From assembly GCF_030814215.1 (NCBI RefSeq), contig NZ_JAUSUT010000001.1, forward strand, positions 6,758,001 to 6,822,000: a stretch of 64,000 bases of DNA. The letters run 5' to 3'. Made by a program: the position numbers and the translations under genes. Origin of the DNA: Amycolatopsis thermophila. GTDB lineage: Bacteria > Actinomycetota > Actinomycetes > Mycobacteriales > Pseudonocardiaceae. Under the pieces are notes generated by a model that saw only the letters and a list, made by a program, of their open reading frames with translations, had not been told where the DNA came from and ran no database searches. The first letter of the stretch is position 1. Every line of letters starts with the position of its first letter. Below, one piece after another: positions 16,638-24,835 of this stretch.

Positions 16638-17680
16638 CGCTTCTCCACCGGGCGCATCTCCGGGACGGTCAGCTCACCGGCGTCGACGATCAGCTCGTCG
16701 TCGAGGTAGAGCGAGTTGCCGCGCATGGGGATGTCGAAGTGGCACGGCGTGTCGTTGGGGCCGCCGAGCTCGTTGTTCGGGCCGATGGAGAACATCACGT
16801 TGCCGTAGAAACTGCGCAGCTCCATGCCCATCCCGCCGGGGAACTGGGTCAGGCCGTGCCAGTGCGCGCGCTCGTCCAGGCCCCAGCCCACGTGGCTCAT
16901 CCCGTAGCCGCGGGGGTCGTGGAAGCTTTCGATGTAGGAGCGCAGCAGGTCGGCGTCCAAACCGGATGATCCGGCGCCGCCGCGGATGTCGCGGATGAAC
17001 CCCTCCTCGATGGTGATCTCCACCGGCGTCTGCACGTAGGTGTTGAACGGCAGCAGCACGTCGCCGGGCGAGAGCACGATCTTGCCGTCGACACCGTCGT
17101 CGGCGCCGCCGGTGAAGACGAACGCGGCCGGCCAGTGGTCCCAGCGGCCGGGGGTATCGGTGTAGCCGTACTCCGACATCGTCGGGTACATGCCGAGCCG
17201 GTAGGTGACGTCGGTGCCGGCCGGGCTGGTGATCCGCATGGTGCTGGCCTTGGCGAGCAGCTCGGCGCCGATCTCCACCCGCTCGCGCAGTTCCCTGGTG
17301 GGCATGAGCCGGGCCAGCAGCTCGGGCGGCTCGACCGCGGTGAGGATGCGGGTGCCGGCCTCCTGGATGGCGAACTGTTCCTTGCTGAACAGCAGGAACG
17401 TGCAGTCGACCACCATGTCCACGTCCTTGAGCGCCTCCACCGCGCGGGGGATGTTCCCGAGCCCGGAATCGCCGACCGCCCACGCTCCGGACGCGCTGAC
17501 CGGTGAGGGCAGCCGCATGTGGTAGGTCGCGGCGCCCAGCTGCTGGGCGGCCCACAGGAAGGCGTCGGCGTACTCCGCTCGCTCGCCGCCGCGGGTCAGC
17601 ACGACCACGGTCTCGCCCTCGTGCACCCCGGAGAACGTCAGCTGGCGCAAGCAGATGTCGTTGAACAGGTTCTGGTCCAT
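16634..17680 (-). CDS. nicX: 2,5-dihydroxypyridine 5,6-dioxygenase
   Basis: A 348-residue non-haem Fe(II) ring-cleavage dioxygenase opening 2,5-dihydroxypyridine to N-formylmaleamate. It resembles M29 leucine aminopeptidase folds. Candidate iron ligands are H263 (MSHVGWG), H314 and D316 (CHFDIPM), close to the His265/His318/Asp320 triad of Pseudomonas putida NicX. The start ATG 17680 has GGAGGTG upstream. It is the first gene of the ten-gene nic operon and faces the MarR regulator across 136 bases. Confidence 0.92.
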   Translation of the reverse strand: MDQNLFNDICLRQLTFSGVHEGETVVVLTRGGERAEYADAFLWAAQQLGAATYHMRLPSPVSASGAWAVGDSGLGNIPRAVEALKDVDMVVDCTFLLFSKEQFAIQEAGTRILTAVEPPELLARLMPTRELRERVEIGAELLAKASTMRITSPAGTDVTYRLGMYPTMSEYGYTDTPGRWDHWPAAFVFTGGADDGVDGKIVLSPGDVLLPFNTYVQTPVEITIEEGFIRDIRGGAGSSGLDADLLRSYIESFHDPRGYGMSHVGWGLDERAHWHGLTQFPGGMGMELRSFYGNVMFSIGPNNELGGPNDTPCHFDIPMRGNSLYLDDELIVDAGELTVPEMRPVEKR

Positions 17681-17715
17681 CGGTGACCACCTCCGCCATT
17701 AATCCGAACACGTAC

Positions 17716-17725
17716 TATCCGGATA
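17716..17725. promoter_or_regulatory. Palindrome in the nicX-marR intergenic region
   Basis: TATCCGGATA is a perfect 10-bp palindrome midway between the divergent nicX and MarR genes. Related TCCG(G)A cores occur on either side (about 17703 and 17748). Its position fits an operator for the MarR regulator; binding is inferred. Confidence 0.45.
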
Positions 17726-17816
17726 CGCAAGAGTTGGCGGGGAAGTTCCGGATCGTCCGAGCACGTAGCATTGCGACGGACGGAGCAGTGGGCACGGTCG
17801 AGGTGGGAGGAACGGG

Positions 17817-18326
17817 ATGGGTGAGCCGGTGCGCGCGAGCCGACGTGAGCGGGGGGTCCCCGCCGTGACGCCGGCGCCGCCACCCGACCTGCTGGCCGCC
17901 CCGGGCTACGGCGCGCGCCGGTTGTACCAGGCCTACCTCGCCGCCTGGAACCGGCACGTGGACCCCGTGCTGACGGGCCCGCAATTCGCCGTGCTGTCCG
18001 CGGTCCGCGCCTATCCCGGCAGCGACCAGAGCTCACTGGCCGGCGCCGTCGCACTCGACACCTCGACCATGGCCGACCTCTGCCGCAGGCTGGAAAGCCG
18101 GGGACTCATCCGGCGCGTGGAATCCCCCCGCGACGCCCGGCGGAAGCTGCTGTCGCTGACCGAGGAGGGCCAGACCGTCCTCGCCCGGGTCAACCGCCGC
18201 GCGCGCAAGCTGGACAGGGCGCTCCTGGCCGGCGACGACATCGCGGACGACGTGGACATCGCGGCGCTGCTCAACGCGCTCGGCGCACGGTGGGAAGCGG
18301 TCGCCGCCACCGAAGATCTGCGGTGA
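17817..18326 (+). CDS. MarR family regulator of the nic operon (NicR-like)
   Basis: A 169-residue winged-helix MarR regulator with GGGAGGA before ATG 17817. The DNA-binding core is SSLAGAVALDTSTMADLCRR followed by the wing RRVESPRDARRKLLSLTEEG. The N-terminal ~15 residues look unstructured; an internal in-frame GTG is possible. In pseudomonads the MarR-type NicR represses nic genes and is released by 6-hydroxynicotinate. Divergence from nicX makes the same role likely here, though the ligand cannot be read from sequence. Confidence 0.87.
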   Translation: MGEPVRASRRERGVPAVTPAPPPDLLAAPGYGARRLYQAYLAAWNRHVDPVLTGPQFAVLSAVRAYPGSDQSSLAGAVALDTSTMADLCRRLESRGLIRRVESPRDARRKLLSLTEEGQTVLARVNRRARKLDRALLAGDDIADDVDIAALLNALGARWEAVAATEDLR

Positions 18327-18358
18327 CGGCGTTCGCCGGGCCGCGGCGCCCCGGGCGG

Positions 18359-18700
18359 CTAGGGTGTCGGAGTTGAGCCAGTACTCCACGAACTTGCCGT
18401 TGTCCATCGGCAGGGTGTCGGTACCGGTGAAGGTGACGTTGGTGCCGGGCTGGGCCTCGGCGCCGGGGAAGCCGCCGGCGTAGGTGCCGGTGGCCGGCCG
18501 CCTCGGAATAGTCGCCGTTCCAGACGCGAAGCCAGGCGTCGAGCATCGCCTGGGGGCTGTTGGCGGGCGCCTGGTGGCTGTTCGCCGTAACGGGGTGCGC
18601 GGACGAGGTCGACGCTGCGACCGTCGTCGCGCCGATGGCCAGGACGGCCAGGGCAGCGGCGACCGGTGGCACGGGTTCGACCAGCGAGCGGAACGGTCCA
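18359..18700 (-). pseudogene. Decayed secreted SnoaL/ester-cyclase-like gene
   Basis: Two frames together read as a SnoaL-like polyketide-cyclase/NTF2 protein. One gives a signal-peptide-like LAVLAIGATTVAAS and AMLDAWLRVWNGDYSEA; the other gives AGGFPGAEAQPGTNVTFTGT and GKFVEYWLNSDTL. The middle of the domain is missing and the frames do not join, so there is an internal deletion with a frameshift, and the C-terminus is lost. It follows the convergent MarR gene closely. Confidence 0.55.
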
Positions 18701-18783
18701 CGCCATTCCCGAAGAGCACCACCGGCCCTGGTGCCGCACGCCCAGTGGTGGGACAACGCCGACCGCACCCTTCCGCGGTCGCG

Positions 18784-19128
18784 TCAGCGTGGTGCGCGTT
18801 TGAGGGTGACCGAGCTGACCCGGCCGGCGAGTTCGGATGGGATCGCCCAGTCCCCGGGCGCTCCGCTGACGCAGTCCGCGTGCGCACGGGCCGCCTGCAC
18901 GATCGCTTCGGCGTCCTCGGGTGCCAAGCCGGAAAATCGGACGCGTGCTTTGCCGGGTCCGTCGACGGCGACGACGCCGTCGCGGGGACAGCCGCCGAGG
19001 CATTGGACGAAGCGGACCTCGATCCCGGCCGTTGCGGGGTCGTCGGCGAAAGCGTTTTCGAGGGCCTTGCTGAATTCTCCGCTGCGGTGGTTGTCGTAGC
19101 GGGGGCAGGTGCGGCAGACGAGCAGCAT
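18784..19128 (-). CDS. DUF1636 thioredoxin-like iron-sulfur/metal-binding protein
   Basis: A 114-residue small protein with the DUF1636 layout: LLVCRTCPRY at the N-terminus and VQCLGGCPRDG in the middle, four cysteines that resemble the ligand set of thioredoxin-like [2Fe-2S] ferredoxins. I start at ATG 19128, preceded by AAGGGG; the open frame upstream is noise. Family members have no settled function and are often near metal-homeostasis genes. Here it trails an amidohydrolase operon from which a strong hairpin separates it, so it may be partly uncoupled. Confidence 0.75.
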   Translation of the reverse strand: MLLVCRTCPRYDNHRSGEFSKALENAFADDPATAGIEVRFVQCLGGCPRDGVVAVDGPGKARVRFSGLAPEDAEAIVQAARAHADCVSGAPGDWAIPSELAGRVSSVTLKRAPR

Positions 19129-19167
19129 GGAACCCCTTGGGGTGAGCGGTGGTCCGGTGGGGATCGG

Positions 19168-19201
19168 CCGGGCCGCCCGCCGTGGAGGCCGGGCGGCCCG
19201 G
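19168..19201 (-). terminator. GC-rich hairpin between amidohydrolase and DUF1636 genes
   Basis: CCGGGCCGCCCG (19168-19179) pairs perfectly with CGGGCGGCCCGG (19190-19201) over 12 bp with a 10-base loop. No T-tract is present. Position immediately after the amidohydrolase stop suggests partial termination or processing before the DUF1636 gene. Confidence 0.55.
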
Positions 19202-19214
19202 TGGACGCCGGGCG

Positions 19215-20453
19215 TCAGCGCTGGTCGGGGGTTTCCTTGTGGAACCGGCCGTCCTTCATGATGTAGTGCAGTTTGTCCTTGTCCTGCAGGACCGTGATGT
19301 CGGCGAGGGGATCGCCGTCGACGAGCAGCAGGTCGGCCCGGTAGCCGGGCTGGACCTTGCCCAGTTCGCCGGGGCGGAGCATGATCTCGCCGCCCAGGGC
19401 GGTCGCCGCCAGGATCGCTTCCATCGGGGTGTACTCGAAGCGTTCGACGAAGTGCTGCAGGTCGCGGGCGTAGGTGCCGTGCGGGGTCCAGGCGAAGCCG
19501 TAGTCGCCGCCCGGCAGCACGCGAATGCCGCGCCGGTGCATCTCGATCATCGCGGCGGTGGCCATCTCCAGCTCGCGCTTGTAGCCGGCGGCCTCGGCCG
19601 CTTCCTGCGGGTAGCCGAAGTCCCCGGCCTCGTAGAGGGTGGCGACCAGCCAGTTGACACCGGGCGCGACGAAGATCCAGTCCTTGGCGGCCTCGAGCAT
19701 GTCCATGCCTTCTTCGTCGGTGAAGCTGGCGTGGTAGACGATGTCGACACCGTGCCGGACGCACATCTTGACACTCTCGGCGCTACGGGCGTGGGCACAG
19801 ACCCGCTTGCCGCGCCGGTGAGCTTCGGTGACGGCCGCAGCGACCTCCTCGTCGGACATGTAGGTGTCCTCGGCGCGCTGGGTGCCGGTGATCTCCTCAC
19901 CGGTCATCGACAGCTTGATCTGGTCGACACCGATCTCGATCAGACGGCGCACCGCTTTGCGCATCTCCTCCGGCCCGTCGGCGAACCAGGTGATGCCCTT
20001 GACCAGTTCCCCACCGGTGACCGCGATCTCCGGCCCGTTGGCGAGGTAGTGCGGGCCGGGAATGCGGCCGGCGTTGATCGCGTCGCGGCAGACGACGTCG
20101 AGGCGGTCCTTGGCGGAAGCCGCGCCGAGACACATGGTGTAGCCGGAATCGATGTACGAGCGGGCCGACTCGATCGCGAACAGCAGGTGCTCCTCGACCG
20201 GCAGTGCCGCGAGTCCGTCGAGGTCGCCGCTGTTGTTCCAGGTGAAATGCGTGTGCGCGTCGCACAGCCCGGACATCAGGGTGCGACCACGTCCCTCGAT
20301 GACGCGGGCACCGTCGCCGGCTCCCGGCGCCAGGGCGCCGACCGAAACGATGCGGTCGTGGTCGATGAGCACGTCGCCGCGGTAGGGCTCGGCTCCGGTG
20401 GAGTCCAGAATGGACACGTCCTGGAAGAGGATCTTGCTGGCGGGGATGGACAT
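19215..20453 (-). CDS. Metal-dependent amidohydrolase (imidazolonepropionase/prolidase-like)
   Basis: A 412-residue amidohydrolase-superfamily enzyme with a binuclear metal centre. Metal ligands are in CDAHTHF, the bridging Lys probably in QIKLSMTGEE, histidines in VCAHARSAES and VYHASFTDEEG, and the catalytic Asp probably in GGDYGFAWTPHG. The TIM barrel is flanked by a beta-sandwich domain at both ends. Closest named relatives are Xaa-Pro dipeptidase/ochratoxinase-type hydrolases of amides. It lies in an operon with a FAH-fold hydrolase and an alpha/beta hydrolase, implying a catabolic route with an amide or lactam intermediate. Substrate unknown. Confidence 0.82.
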   Translation of the reverse strand: MSIPASKILFQDVSILDSTGAEPYRGDVLIDHDRIVSVGALAPGAGDGARVIEGRGRTLMSGLCDAHTHFTWNNSGDLDGLAALPVEEHLLFAIESARSYIDSGYTMCLGAASAKDRLDVVCRDAINAGRIPGPHYLANGPEIAVTGGELVKGITWFADGPEEMRKAVRRLIEIGVDQIKLSMTGEEITGTQRAEDTYMSDEEVAAAVTEAHRRGKRVCAHARSAESVKMCVRHGVDIVYHASFTDEEGMDMLEAAKDWIFVAPGVNWLVATLYEAGDFGYPQEAAEAAGYKRELEMATAAMIEMHRRGIRVLPGGDYGFAWTPHGTYARDLQHFVERFEYTPMEAILAATALGGEIMLRPGELGKVQPGYRADLLLVDGDPLADITVLQDKDKLHYIMKDGRFHKETPDQR

Positions 20454-20498
20454 GAGGACCTCCTCATCGTTGAGGGTCAGGGACTTCGTGGTGGACGA

Positions 20499-21260
20499 TC
20501 AGAGGAACTTGGCCAGCAGCTCGGTCGTGTCGCCGGCGGCTTCGAGCGCGGTCCAGTGCCCGACGCCCGGCAGGACGTGCACGCTCGCGTCCCCGTGCTC
20601 GCGCGCCAGAGCTTCGCTGACGGCGGGCGGTCCGACCTTGTCGTCGGTTCCGGTGACCAGCAGCAACGGCAGAGTTCCCGGGATCGGGCCGGGCGCGGTC
20701 GCGGCGGCGAGGGCTTCGCAGTTGCGGGCGTAGCCCTCCGGGTCCTGACGCATCACGAGTTCGCGCACGAACGCGGCGACCTCGGGCTTGTCGCGGCGGG
20801 TGGTCTCGGACAGGGCGTTGGCCACCACGCCGGGGGCGACGGCTGCGGTCCCCCGCTCCCGCAGCACCGCAGCCCGGTCGCGCTGCGCCTGCCGGCCGGC
20901 ATCGCCGGGTTCAGCCACCGCGCCCAGGAGAGCGAGCGCGCTGACCCGCTCCGGGTGCCGGGCGGCCAGGGCCCTGGCGACGAGCGTGCCCATCGAGTGG
21001 GCCACCACCGCGGCGGTGGGCACCTCCAGCGCGTCGAGGACCGCAGCGAGGTCGTCGGCGTGCGAGGTGATGCTGATGCCCTCGCGCAGGGCCGATCGCC
21101 CCGCACCGGCGGAGTCGACCCGGACGACCCGGAATCGTTGCGCCAGCGCCTCGGCCTGCACCTGGTAGAAGTTGGACGTCCCACCCAGACCGTGCACCAT
21201 CAGCACAGCCGGGCCGTCACCGTCGACCTCGACCGCGAGGTCGGCACCGTTGATGTTCAT
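20499..21260 (-). CDS. Alpha/beta hydrolase, 3-oxoadipate enol-lactonase-like
   Basis: A 253-residue alpha/beta hydrolase. HG oxyanion motif VLMVHGLGGTSNF, nucleophile elbow VVAHSMGTLVA, an acid in VTGTDDKVG and the histidine in GVGHWTALE are all present, so it is likely active. It is 18 bases downstream of the FAH-family gene and 45 bases upstream of the amidohydrolase on the same strand. Enol-lactonase or carbon-carbon bond hydrolase activity is possible; sequence alone does not decide. Confidence 0.8.
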   Translation of the reverse strand: MNINGADLAVEVDGDGPAVLMVHGLGGTSNFYQVQAEALAQRFRVVRVDSAGAGRSALREGISITSHADDLAAVLDALEVPTAAVVAHSMGTLVARALAARHPERVSALALLGAVAEPGDAGRQAQRDRAAVLRERGTAAVAPGVVANALSETTRRDKPEVAAFVRELVMRQDPEGYARNCEALAAATAPGPIPGTLPLLLVTGTDDKVGPPAVSEALAREHGDASVHVLPGVGHWTALEAAGDTTELLAKFL

Positions 21261-21278
21261 GCGAAGACTCCTTCCTGG

Positions 21279-22163
21279 TCAGGCGATCCGGTTGCGGAGC
21301 TGGCCCAGACCCGTGATCGCGACCTCGACGACGTCCCCGCTGCGCAGGAACTTCGGCGGCTCGAACCCGATCCCGACGCCGGCCGGCGTGCCGGTGGCGA
21401 TGATGTCGCCGGGCAGCAGGGTGATCCCCGCCGACAGCGTCGCGATCAGGTCGGGGATGTCGAAGATCAGGTCCTTGACCAGCGCGAGCTGCCGGTTCTC
21501 ACCGTTGACGGTGGTCTCCAGCTCCAGCCCGGCCACGTGGGGGACCTCGTCGGCGCTGACCGCGTACGGACCCATCGGGCAATGGGTGTCCAGCGACTTG
21601 CCCAGCAGCCACTGCTTGTGGTCGCGCTGCAGATCCCGCGCGGTCACATCGTTGATGACGGTGTAACCCCACACGTGCTCGAACGCGTCCTCCCGGGCGA
21701 TACCACGGCCTCCGCGGCCGATGATCACGCCGAGCTCGCCCTCGTAGTCCAGCTCGCGGGTCACCCCGGGGTGTGACTCGACGTCGTCGAACGGGCCCGT
21801 CACCGACGTCGTCGCCTTCGAGAACACGATCGGCTTTTCCGGCAGGGCCTCCGACCGGCTCGGCGTGTCGTATCCGCTGCGGCCGAACTCGGCCACGTGC
21901 TCGCGGTAGTTCTTGCCCACGCAGAACACGTTGCGCCGCGGCGACGGGATCGGAGCGCGCAACCGCACCGACTTCAGCGGCACCGCCGGGAGCGACCCCA
22001 CCTGCTCGGCAACGAGGGGCCCCAGCTCTGCCCAGCGATCGATCAGCTGGAGCACCCCGGTTCCGGCGGGCAGTAGCTCGGTCACATCACGCACCACGCC
22101 GGCTTCGACATCCACGACACCGACCCGGTCGCGCGACCCGGAGGAGAAGGTCACCAGCTTCAT
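21279..22163 (-). CDS. Fumarylacetoacetate hydrolase family protein
   Basis: A 294-residue FAH-fold hydrolase. Metal ligands lie in YEGELGVIIGRG and VINDVTARDLQ, with substrate-loop PRNVFCVGKNYREHV. Family members cleave 1,3-dicarbonyls, decarboxylate oxalocrotonate or hydrolyse acylpyruvates. I prefer ATG 22163 (MKLVTFSSG) to an in-frame start at 22193, because family proteins begin there and the operator repeats occupy the upstream bases. First gene of an operon facing a GntR regulator. Confidence 0.86.
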   Translation of the reverse strand: MKLVTFSSGSRDRVGVVDVEAGVVRDVTELLPAGTGVLQLIDRWAELGPLVAEQVGSLPAVPLKSVRLRAPIPSPRRNVFCVGKNYREHVAEFGRSGYDTPSRSEALPEKPIVFSKATTSVTGPFDDVESHPGVTRELDYEGELGVIIGRGGRGIAREDAFEHVWGYTVINDVTARDLQRDHKQWLLGKSLDTHCPMGPYAVSADEVPHVAGLELETTVNGENRQLALVKDLIFDIPDLIATLSAGITLLPGDIIATGTPAGVGIGFEPPKFLRSGDVVEVAITGLGQLRNRIA

Positions 22164-22166
22164 CTC

Positions 22167-22285
22167 GAACCAATCCTGACCAATATGAACCAAATTTGAC
22201 CAGGGTCACGCTACGCGGACGACAGGAACCTGTCGATAGCTGCGGCGGTTTTGCTCTCGATGGTCGAATTGGTTCGCATTGGTTC
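22167..22285. promoter_or_regulatory. Operator array between FAH operon and GntR gene
   Basis: On the plus strand GA(A)CCAA-type half-sites start at 22167, 22178, 22187 and 22198, one per helical turn. Two ATTGGTTC copies (22268-22275 and 22278-22285) lie in the opposite orientation near the GntR start. The face-aligned spacing and mirror arrangement suggest cooperative binding by the adjacent FadR/GntR regulator and control of both divergent promoters. Binding itself is inferred. Confidence 0.6.
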
Positions 22286-22308
22286 CGGCGCTGCGTTATG
22301 ATCCGTCC

Positions 22309-22971
22309 ATGACGACGGTCGAACACGCCCTGCGGGCCCTCGTGACCGAGGGCACCCGCGACGGCAGCCTCGGCCCCGGCGCCAAACTTCCCACCGAGCG
22401 CGCGCTCGTCGAACGCCTGTCGGCGCCGCGCAGCGCCGTGCGCCGCGCCCTCGAAGCCCTCGAACGGGACGGCCTGGTCGAACGTCACGTCGGCCGTGGC
22501 ACCTTCCTCACCGACGCGATCGCCAGCCACGCCGAGTCCGCCCCCTCGGACACCAGCCCGGCCGAGATCATGCAGGTCCGGCTGCTGCTCGAACCCCAGG
22601 TGACCATCCTCGCCGCCCGCGTCGCGACACAGCTGGACCTCGACCGCATCGGCCAGGCGCTCGCCGCCGGCGGCAGCGCGAGCGACTTCGACGGCTTCGA
22701 GCGCTGGGACGCCACGTTGCACCGCTCCATCGCCATCGCCGCCCACAACGGGCTGCTCATGAGCATGTTCGAGGTCATGAACACCGCCCGCTCCCTGCCC
22801 GTGTGGGGAAACCTCAAGCGCCGCACCTCAACCCCCGAGCTGCGCGCCTGCTACCACCGCGAACACACCGACATCGTGGAAGCCCTCCGCGACCGCGACC
22901 CCGACGGCGCCGGCGCGGCCATGCGCCACCACCTGCAGCACGTCACCGACACCCTCCTCGGCCGAGGCTGA
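22309..22971 (+). CDS. GntR family (FadR subfamily) transcriptional regulator
   Basis: A 220-residue regulator with an N-terminal winged helix (LPTERALVERLSAPRSAVRR, then GLVERHVGRGTFLTD) and an alpha-helical FCD effector domain whose histidines (LHRSIAIAAHNG, HREHTDIVEALR, AMRHHLQHV) could bind a metal. ATG 22309 is chosen because the family starts just before the first helix. Divergent from the FAH-hydrolase-amidohydrolase operon and flanked by repeated half-sites, so it probably represses both. FCD ligands are typically small carboxylates. Confidence 0.87.
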   Translation: MTTVEHALRALVTEGTRDGSLGPGAKLPTERALVERLSAPRSAVRRALEALERDGLVERHVGRGTFLTDAIASHAESAPSDTSPAEIMQVRLLLEPQVTILAARVATQLDLDRIGQALAAGGSASDFDGFERWDATLHRSIAIAAHNGLLMSMFEVMNTARSLPVWGNLKRRTSTPELRACYHREHTDIVEALRDRDPDGAGAAMRHHLQHVTDTLLGRG

Positions 22972-23712
22972 CCGCCGGATACCCGGGTCAGGTCCAACCG
23001 ACAAGCCGGACGGACCGACTCCGGGTCCCCCGGCGGCGGTGACGAGCGTTCAGGGCAGCGGAAGGCGCGGCCAGGCGCGGAGCAGGTTGTCGCCGCGGTT
23101 TCGCAGGGTGGGCCAGCACGGTCACGTTGTCGACCTCGGTCCGTTCGAGGGACGTAGGCTGTTCGAGCGTGGTCTTGGTGGTCTCGCGCAAGTAGGACGC
23201 CAGCCATGACCGACGTGAAAGCCGACGGCGAACCGCGCTGACGTTTCCATAGCCGCGGTCGTGCGGAGGCCATCGAACCGCCGCTGGCCGGCCCCGTCGC
23301 ATTGGCCTCAGTCGAGCCATCCCTCCGTGTAGGCTCATGACGCGATAGGCCAAGGATCAGACGTCGCACGTTCAGGGGCGATCGAAGATCGTCTCGTCCA
23401 CCCGCTTTCCCGTGGCCGCTTCGATTACCTGGAAGATGTACGCGTTCTCCGACATGCCCGCCTCACGCGCGGCCTGCGCGAAAGCCAGCCGATCACCGAG
23501 GCGGGCACTCCGCCGAGCGCCGCCTACCTCGCCGGATACGCGGAAACCGCGCCACGGTACGGGTTCAAGCCCTCACCGCCCGACTGGCCGCCCGGGTGCG
23601 GCTCGGCAGACGAGCGCCGGTGTCGAGGCAGGAGGCATGGCGGACTCGCTCGGTCAGGTATGGACCGATCACCCGCCCATTTCCGAGAGTGCGCGCTCCC
23701 GGTGCGTGTCGC
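22972..23712. other. 740-base stretch without an intact gene
   Basis: No complete gene is convincing. On the minus strand a frame ending at about 23375 reads LGDRLAFAQAAREAGMSENA and continues to a stop after RVDETIFDRP; it looks like a real C-terminus but has no credible start. A second minus frame (about 23060-23220) contains SWLASYLRETTKTTLEQPTS, also protein-like and unidentified. Both are best read as remnants. Confidence 0.35.
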
Positions 23713-24171
23713 TCAGCTTCCGGCTTCGGGTGGTGGCGCTTCCCAATTCCGGTCCGTCGTGGCGCGGCGGACCTTGAACTTCCAGCCATCGGCCGTACGC
23801 ACGAGCGTGTCGTGGTACGTGCCCGTCAACAGGAACGCGTTGTCGCGCCTGTCCGTGGACCGTGTGTAGCTGATGACCGTGCACCATTGCGTCGCTTCGT
23901 CACCGTTCACGACGATCATCGGGTCCGTGGTCGTGTGGACGATCCGTCCGGCCCAGTTGAGGCAGTCTCTGATGAACGCCTCGCGACCGCGGTGGTCCTC
24001 GACCCCGTCGAGCACCATCACCCCGTCCTCGGTCCACGTGTCCGCGTAGGCCTCCGCATCACAATCGTCGAAGGTCTTGTTGTAGCGCGCCGTCAGCTCC
24101 CTGATCTCCGCTTTGTCGATCAGGTCGCGGAGCTGAGCGAACACGGCATCAGGCACCGGTGCCACAGCCAT
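23713..24171 (-). CDS. SnoaL-like (NTF2 superfamily) protein
   Basis: A 152-residue SnoaL_4-type protein with the cone-shaped alpha+beta barrel expected of the family. The N-terminal helix IDKAEIRELTARYNKTFDDC, TWTEDGVMV, the HRGREAF turn and the C-terminal GWKFKVRRATTDR are typical. Proteins of this type act as small isomerases, dehydratases or hydroxylase partners on hydrophobic substrates. Intact, but adjacent to three remnants; a similar protein at 51024-51458 sits in a comparable gene set. Substrate unknown. Confidence 0.75.
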   Translation of the reverse strand: MAVAPVPDAVFAQLRDLIDKAEIRELTARYNKTFDDCDAEAYADTWTEDGVMVLDGVEDHRGREAFIRDCLNWAGRIVHTTTDPMIVVNGDEATQWCTVISYTRSTDRRDNAFLLTGTYHDTLVRTADGWKFKVRRATTDRNWEAPPPEAGS

Positions 24172-24202
24172 CTATCCAACCTTCCATGCTCGGAAAACGA
24201 AA

Positions 24203-24735
24203 TCAGTGTGAGAACTCGAGTACGATCCGTCCGCGGGTACCACCCTTTTCCCGGTCGGCGTGCGCGACGCCGGCGAGTTCGGCGTCGCACACACGGCCAC
24301 CCGCGGGGTCAGCACTCCAGCGGCAGCGAGGTCGCGCACTCGAGCAGGTCGCTGCGGCCGCGTTGCCCAGCGACGTGGACGTCGTGCTTGCCGATCCCGC
24401 ATCCGGGGTCCGCTGCGCCCCCAGCGACCGCACCAGTCCGGCGGCACCACCACGGCCCGACCCGCCGGCACCACCACCTGCTCGGCGAAGCCGCCTGCCG
24501 GGGACTCGAACGGGGAAACGATCGCCATCACCCTGTCCCCGACGGACAGATCCACTCCCTCGCCGACCGCGTCGACGAGTCCAGCCACCCCCATGCCGGC
24601 GACGTGAGGCGGGCGCCCCTGGCAGGCGCCTCCGCGCGCACCCCGCCCACAGCACCAGATCCGCCGGGGTGACGGCCGCCGCCACCACCCGGATTCGCAC
24701 CTCCCCGCGGCCCACTCCGGCAGAGGCGAGGTAGC
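24203..24735 (-). pseudogene. Quinone oxidoreductase (MDR) remnant
   Basis: Fragments in more than one frame match the intact quinone oxidoreductase at 50053-50988. GEVRIRVVAAAVTPADLVLW, AGLVDAVGEGVDLSVGDRVM, IVSPFESPAGGFAEQVVVPA and the terminal VRDLAAAGVL then GTRGRIVLEF follow the order of that protein. The NADPH-binding domain is deleted and there are frameshifts. The 5' end is fused in frame to an SDR C-terminus, so this is a chimaeric remnant, not a simple dead gene. Confidence 0.65.
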
Positions 24736-24835
24736 CCCCGTCCACCGGCGACGCGGTTCCGGTGATGAACGACGATTCGTCACTGCCAGGAAAAGCACGG
24801 TGGAAGCGAGCTCACGGGCCCGGCCCCCACGATTG
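24725..24835 (-). pseudogene. SDR C-terminal remnant
   Basis: About 35 residues of the end of a short-chain dehydrogenase: ARELASTVLFLA in one frame, then SDESSFITGTASPVDGGYLA in another, the standard SDR closing segment. It matches the tail of the broken SDR at 51484-52117 (RELAATILFLASGESSFVTG). It joins directly to the quinone oxidoreductase remnant and follows a CoA-transferase remnant. Confidence 0.65.
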
